Of a stretch of DNA of 64,000 nucleotides, positions 58,295-64,000 are shown piece by piece (positions within the stretch are counted from its first letter, which is position 1; every line of letters begins with the position of its first letter). The DNA comes from Diphasiastrum complanatum (Eukaryota > Streptophyta > Lycopodiopsida > Lycopodiales > Lycopodiaceae). The stretch lies in contig CM055095.1 in the NCBI GenBank assembly GCA_029204225.1, forward strand, positions 71,894,535 through 71,958,534. Reading direction: 5' to 3'. The notes under the pieces were generated by a model. It saw only the letters and a program-made list of their open reading frames with translations. It was not told where the DNA came from and did not search any database. The translations under genes were made by a program, and so were the position numbers.

Positions 58295-58412
58295 TGGTTG
58301 GTCAAAGTTATAAGAGTTCAAAGAAAAGTAAAACCGGGTAAAAGTGGTCAACTATACCTGAACGAGATATCAGGTTGACCAAGCATTGACTACTTATAAC
58401 TTTGACTGGCCA
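58295..58412. repeat. Inverted repeat with ~78-bp loop
   Basis: TGGTTGGTCAAAGTTATAAG (58295-58314) pairs with CTTATAACTTTGACTGGCCA (58393-58412) at 17 of 20 positions. Confidence 0.75.
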
Positions 58413-58726
58413 TATCTTTTTAACTCAGGATTGGGTCATGTCGGATGTCGACATTGTAATTGTGTCAATCTAAGTTGTGGTTCAAAGGTTACAATTCATT
58501 TTACTGCCACAGACTATACGATACACAAAATAGTTAACCATCGATTATTGTGGTAGCTGTACATGTAGAAAAAGATTTTATTTTGGTATTTTACATTGCC
58601 AAAAATTTGTCATCCTACATGGCAATCCTTATAGAGCCTTTTTCAAGGCCAAAATAATTCTAATGGTTGGCACCCTGCATGTGCAAGACCAACCCAATGA
58701 TTACATTGTTATTTGATCAAATAGAT

Positions 58727-59056
58727 AGCAATAAATGGACTTTTAGGCTATTTACGTGAGTAAATAGTTTAAAGGCCTAAAAGTTAAGTTAATGATTGGA
58801 GAGTCCATTTCCACCAAATTTGAAATTCAAATAATAAAGAGGTTAAAATTGGCCAATAGCCATGGAGGCCAAGTGCCCAAAATCCACTATAAATAGTGGT
58901 ACATTGTGTTTCATTTTCATGTTCAATCAAAGATGGAACCTCTACCATTTTGGAAATTGGATGTTCTTAATTTTCCTCTTCCTCCATCTGTCTCAGATGT
59001 TTTTTGCTATTTGGATATTTTTGGATTTGCTATTGTTGGATTTGATTATTGTTGCT

Positions 59057-59150
<94 letters not shown>

Positions 59151-59370
59151 CGCTCGCACGCACGCGAATGAGTGAGTTTGATCATGGTTATTTAGGATTA
59201 ATGGATATTAGTATTAGATCATCATGGTATCACACATAATGTTATGAATGTAAGCTTTATTCTCATGGGAACGAACTTCTTCGTGACATGTTAGAATTGT
59301 CTTCATATCTTGATTGTTTTGCATATGCTTAGAGTTAGGGTTTGAGGGTGGACAAGGAAAATCCCCTACA
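58727..59370 (+). mobile_element. LTR-like sequence, copy B
   Basis: Colinear with 23912-24531. Contains CCACTATAAATAG (TATA box ~58893), a long GA microsatellite (59060-59148), CTCATGGGAACGAA (~59256), and ends CCCCTACA at 59370. The left edge is approximate. Confidence 0.65.
59060..59148. repeat. (GA)n microsatellite, ~44 units
   Basis: Uninterrupted GA repeat inside LTR copy B, followed by GTGCGCTCGCACGCACGCG. Copy A has a short imperfect GA tract in the same place. Confidence 0.97.
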
Positions 59371-59371
59371 A

Positions 59372-59391
59372 TTTTGGCATCATTGTTCGAG
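59372..59391 (+). promoter_or_regulatory. Degenerate primer site after LTR copy B
   Basis: TGGCATCATTGTTCGAG just after the LTR end resembles TGGCGCCGTTGCCGGGG, the primer-site region found after the LTR of many Athila/Tat-type gypsy elements (from memory). Confidence 0.45.
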
Positions 59392-59699
59392 AAAAACGCC
59401 ATTATTTTCATTTTGTTAGCATGTTTATGATGCTTGAATGGATGTTGGCTTGCATATAGGCATCTTGGGTTTGGCATAATTGGTTAGATTTGCATTTTTG
59501 GTGGCTTTAGGGTTAGATTTTGATGATTTGAGTGATCTTGATTGAATTTCCTACATGTAATCACTTCTGTTTGATGAGAAAGCAAGTAGATATAGTACAT
59601 CAGTGCTAAGATCCATTTGAAAACCAAAAAATCGAAAAAATACCAATAATCGTTCATTTTTTGCAAATTGGAGACAAAAGGGAACGAAAATTTCATCAG

Positions 59700-60860
59700 A
59701 TGTTGATAACTTTATGTTCCTCTACAACCAACCTTCGGCCACTTACAGGAAGGACCAACCTGATGCAGTGAATCTCCAGATTGAAAGGTGAATGTTACTT
59801 CCAAGCCATTTTTCAAAAACTTGAAATAAATAGCCAAAAAATTAAAAAAATCCCTCAAAATTAAAAAAAATTGTTGCAACCAACCTTCGCCCCGCCGACC
59901 TATTGTAGCTTTATCTGATCTAGACAACCTCTTAAGAAGCTGATCTAGACAAGCTCTCAGGAAACTTGGCGAAGATTCTTTTTCAAAATAGAAGTCTAGT
60001 GAAAGTTTTGAGTGATTTGAACATTTTTGTTAAAGGAAAGTCATGTCTTTCAACAAAAATCTTAGTATTTCTATGTTAACTTTCAGCCAATGTTCGTCGG
60101 CCCTTCTGAATATTCCTCATACAATATTTTACTATCAATGAAATCAAGCGAAGTTTAGTTTCCAATATAGAAGTGCAATGAAGGTTCTAAGTGATTTTGA
60201 ACATGTTTGTGAAAAAAGCCATATCTTTCAACAAAAATCTCAATATCTATTTGTTATCCTTCGCCCAACCTTTACGAGTCCTCCTAAATATTCCTAATAT
60301 TGTAATTTACCATCTGAGAAGTGAGCAAAGATTATTTCCCAAATAATTTATTCGACAAAGGTTAGTTCTATAGATTTACTCATTTTTTGTCATCAGAATG
60401 CTCACCAATCTCAAAAAATACATCATTTCTCAATATGAATCTTTGCCAGTTTGTCCAGACCTAATTCATACCATTTTCACCTCTAGCAGATTAGGTGAAG
60501 GTTAGCTCCCAAAGAACTATTCCAGTGAAGGTTTCTAATGATTTTGTGACCATTTCACATAGAAGGAACTCTCACCAAGTTGTAAAAAATTTATGATATT
60601 GCAAAGGAACCTTTGTCAAGTCTACGATAGTTGTTTTATAGTTTTTGTTATCTCCAGTTGAGTGGGCGAAGGTTAGATTGAACAAAATCACAAGATACAG
60701 TGATTTCCATGAATTTTTAGGCCAAAATCTCAAAAATAACCTTTGCCAAGATACTGAGATTTGAACCCTCGCCAATGTAACCTTTGCCAATATCATCGTT
60801 GAGTTCAGATCAGTCACGTTTAGTTTCTGTGAAGTCAATGAAGGTCGTTAAGTTGTAGAA
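59700..60860. repeat. AACCTTCGYCGA motif array, copy B
   Basis: At least 17 variants of CCTTYGCC or GGYGAAGGTT lie on both strands, about every 30-90 bp, e.g. ~59731, 59882, 59970, 60148, 60178, 60258, 60351, 60442, 60494, 60523, 60610, 60666, 60742, 60782 and 60837. It occupies the leader between LTR and gag remnant. Confidence 0.75.
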
Positions 60861-61189
60861 GGGCCGTTACCATCGAATTTTCGTTAATTCTTGAGCATAG
60901 ATCTAGTTGTTGATCTCCAACATCATTTGGACATAATACATCAATTTGATGGATGATACTTAGATCTGGTAAGACTTTATTACCATCCCCTAAACCCTCA
61001 AGATCTGATTCTAGTGGAACAACTAGCAGTCACTCCTCAATTGATTACGAATAATTTCTATCATCCGATGATTTCCAATCTCAAGAGATGGAGTAGGGAG
61101 ATCAAGATTATATTTTTCCACCACCACGTCCTATAATCAGAAGAACACCTTGTTTGGAGATAACAAAGTAGAATGGAGATCCAATCTTG

Positions 61190-61400
61190 TGAAATCTATG
61201 GTGAAGTTAATCTAGAGGATAAGCTTAAGCTATTTCCAATGGCACTTACAAGAGTTGCACTAGATTGGTATTTCAATCAGATGGATGGGAACATACAAAG
61301 TACTTAAAATATTCAACAATGGCTTGATTTAATTGGCAAATCTCCAAGATCAATTACTCGATACAAGAGTAGATGGCTCTTGAGTAAAAAAATATTATGA
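61190..61400 (+). pseudogene. Ty3/gypsy gag fragment
   Basis: Frame reads EVNLEDKLKLFPMALTRVAL and DWYFNQMDGNIQST, then TAA, and continues IQQWLDLIGKSPRSITRYKS to TGA. The 'LKLFP-L---A--W' pattern is the signature of the retrotransposon gag domain. With the LTR and primer site to its left it marks copy B as an Athila/Tat-like gypsy element. No pol follows. Confidence 0.65.
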
Positions 61401-64000
61401 ACCTCTAAATTTATAACATTCATTTTTTTGTTTTATTTATTTATTTATTATTATTATTGCAATTTTATGAATTCTCCTTGTTGAGTAAACGAGACCATTT
61501 GCAATGTGAGGATGATAAAAATTATTAAAATCAATTTGATGATTCAAATTTCTAGACTTTCAAACTTATTTTTTTTTCAAAATTTGAAAATTTTCTAAGT
61601 TCATATTGATCATTCTTTGCATTTTACGTCGATTCCTAGGGTAAATATTTTTCTATATCGATTCGATCCAATGTTGATCATAAATGAGCAATGCTACTTT
61701 CAAATTAATTATGATATAAAAGTTGATAAAGTAATGATTACCCCAATCCAAGCCAAGGATCGATATTAGCCGACAAAATTTAATGATGTTGTAAAGCAAT
61801 GGACGGAACTACGGACTCACTCGTTCATCAACACATGTCCAAGCTATTTTGATTCACTATAGTTGACCCATAATGATTAAATAACTAATTTGTGCTATCT
61901 ACTCACTTTACATGATCAAAGTTTCTAGTGTCTTATTACGAAATTATGGATTCCCTTGAGCTTTTGCAATTGATCTATTATATGAAGTATCGGCATTGCT
62001 CTATAAACAAATGGTAGATCAACAACAAAATTGGAAGTTCTATATGATGAATGAAAAATTGGAGCATAATTTTTTAAACTAGAAATGATCAAATATATCG
62101 ATCCATCATTGCTTCTATTAGATATATACAATGAGATGTTGATCACATGATGCTGACAAATAGTTCTTGCATTATTATCATACAAATTTAGAAGTGCGAA
62201 ATCACAAAAGAAGTCGATGCAAAATGCTTTTATTTATCAGTGGGAGGCACAACGAAGAAAGAGAAGAAAAGCAAAGAGAAGATTGATATTGAACTACGGT
62301 TGACCTAAGTGAAGGATGTCATCTATCAACTCTTTTTTTTGAAGGAATATGCTTGGGTAGCTTTTTTCAAGTGAGTTTGTGAGATCATTGTTGGGACTGA
62401 CAAGAATGCTACACTTTCACCCTCAAATTTTCAATTGCTTTTTGGAGCTCATTCTACACATTGCAAATTGGAGAGTTGAAGATTTTTGGAGATTTCTCAT
62501 ACATGCTTGTGTAGATCTTCCAGTGGCATGCATTTGTTTGAGTCCAATGCTTTGATTGTCACTTGTACATTTTTCTCTATTCTCTGTCTGTACAATAGCA
62601 TGTATTGCACACATGTAAAGCTATTTTGATCATTTAACACTTGTTTTGTTGTTGTTGTTTTTGCTTGTTAATCTACATTGTGTCGATACTAGCTTTCGAA
62701 TTTGATGTAGATGAAGGTAGCAATGCATCTAATCTCTCGTGAATAAATTAGATTCAATTAAGGTCCAAAAGTTTTAATTCTTCACAACTTTTGTTTTTTT
62801 TGACTTCGATACATCAGATATTCGATGTCCAAATAGTATACCTTCGACCATCCCAAAATAGCATTTTTCTAGATGAAAACATGTCGTACTATACCAACAA
62901 GGTTAATATAGATTTTGTAATAAATAGTATCGTTCCCACAGAGGACAGCGTTAGAAAGTTATGTTTTTTGGTACAATTTATGATAAGTGGTTTCGAGTGT
63001 TATTTTGGTTGTCGACAGACATTAAAAAATAACTAGTATTATTCTATGTTTGGGGAATGTAATGTTGATAATTTCAGAACAACAATCTGACCTCTAACAA
63101 ATCGAATGAAACACGTTCTACAGATGAGATGTTATCAGAGTAGTATAGTAGTGCTACACTCTGGCTAATTAACGTGTCAACAGAGAATCGAGAAGTGTTC
63201 GATGTATTCGCGATTATGCAGACAATTAATTAATCGCGTTCGTGAACTGTTCGTTTCTAGACAAAAGTCCTCAACAACTTAAGTCCTATTTAATGGTTAA
63301 AGAACACAAATAGTTTTAGAGCATGTTAGAAACTTATGTCAATTACAATCAGGAACACAGATCAAAGACTCAATTCTTCAGACAGGGACTGTCATCTCAT
63401 ATGTATACATACAGCTTTATTCAATGAACGTGCTAGACTGCACCAAAGGTAGTCGTTATTCAAGTGCCGAAAAGAAAGTATTCACGGCAAACGAATAAGA
63501 TGGTTTTAAGACAGTTCTTTAGAGCATGTTTTACGGATACACAGCAAACGACTGTAATGCGCTAGAGAGTCTGTCTGTTCAGAGAGTCATTCATGTAATG
63601 CGTTAGAGATTGCTAGTAGACTCAAGATCACTCACACTCAACAGTGCAGAGAACAGAGATAAGGGAGAATAACTCTCAGCGCTCTATTCACTTCTTCAAC
63701 CTCTTACATATGCATAAACTCTTCTCTCTCAATGCTTGAGACTGAAGTGTGAGATCAATATATGTTCTACGAGGCGAACAAACACACCTCTAAAACAACA
63801 GGTGCGTCGCTCCCGCGAAAGGGTCTAGTTAACAATTAGACTAAGTATACGTTCAATTATGCCATAAGAGGTATATTTAACTAAGAGTTAAGATTACTCT
63901 AGTTTAACATGCCTTTTCATATCTAGTCGTTTCGTGTTGACGACCTAGTAAAGGTTATCCAAGGCAATGTCTTTCCTTTTAAAGGTCTTGTCCTTAATTA
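61401..64000. other. Intergenic sequence without a recognised gene
   Basis: AT-rich, with stops in all frames. No exon, LTR pair or polymerase domain could be read. An 81-codon frame at 62791-63036 is probably chance. Confidence 0.5.

Larger units (their letters stand above)
56430..58726. other. Intergenic sequence downstream of ndhU
   Basis: No exon recognised. It contains a long C tract (57301-57349) and an inverted repeat (58295-58412). Confidence 0.5.

Noticed and set aside
62791-63036. 81-codon plus-strand frame
   Set aside because: No homology recognised and no splice context; length is expected by chance.

Overview
Nuclear DNA of a seed plant, most likely an angiosperm. The evidence is spliced plant genes with GT..AG introns, Ty1/copia and Ty3/gypsy chromovirus LTR retrotransposons, hAT-like non-autonomous transposons, long (CT)n/(GA)n microsatellites, and a nuclear gene for the chloroplast NDH complex. 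I cannot name the species. Everything was read by eye; no alignment or search was run.

Two host genes can be built exon by exon. (1) SmF, the spliceosomal Sm core protein F, lies on the minus strand from 15294 to 8608 in five coding exons (6, 88, 38, 65 and 58 nt; 84 residues). (2) ndhU, the J-like subunit U of the chloroplast NAD(P)H dehydrogenase-like complex, lies on the plus strand from 25767 to 56356 in five coding exons (439, 65, 93, 144 and 96 nt; 278 residues). Its second intron is 25.6 kb and holds most of the mobile DNA in the window.

Layout. 1-8600: intergenic sequence with a degraded copia integrase fragment (2164-3345) between two ~250-bp direct repeats, and one arm of a dispersed inverted repeat (5600-7132). 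8608-15294: SmF, with two hAT-like elements in its last intron. 15400-18115: foldback sequence, a possible LINE remnant and the second inverted-repeat arm (16500-18115). 18300-22004: a minus-strand copia element with decayed gag-int-RT-RNaseH. 22100-24531: remnant of an LTR element with CCTTCG-motif arrays and an unrecognised ORF. 25767-26588: ndhU exons 1-2. 26589-52189: giant ndhU intron with a hAT-like element, a ~787-bp tandem duplication, a minus-strand gypsy integrase fragment with an LTR, and a 19.8-kb cluster (30983-50751) of one chromovirus family. 52190-56356: ndhU exons 3-5 and two copia fragments. 56357-64000: intergenic, with a second copy of the CCTTCG-type element (58727-61400).

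The chromovirus cluster has three parts. GY-A (30983-38610) is rearranged, with a duplicated, partly deleted RT and an inverted segment. GY-B is split in two: 38611-40834 and 47224-50751. GY-C (40835-47223) is nearly intact and sits inside GY-B, flanked by the 5-bp target duplication TAAAG. GY-C has 358-bp LTRs differing at 5 sites by eye, a Met-type primer site, one in-frame stop and one 2-bp frameshift.

I see no bacterial-style operon, CRISPR array, rRNA or tRNA gene. The notable content is the ndhU gene with its retrotransposon-filled intron, the self-nested chromovirus, and a small hAT-like family with exact 8-bp target duplications inside both host genes.
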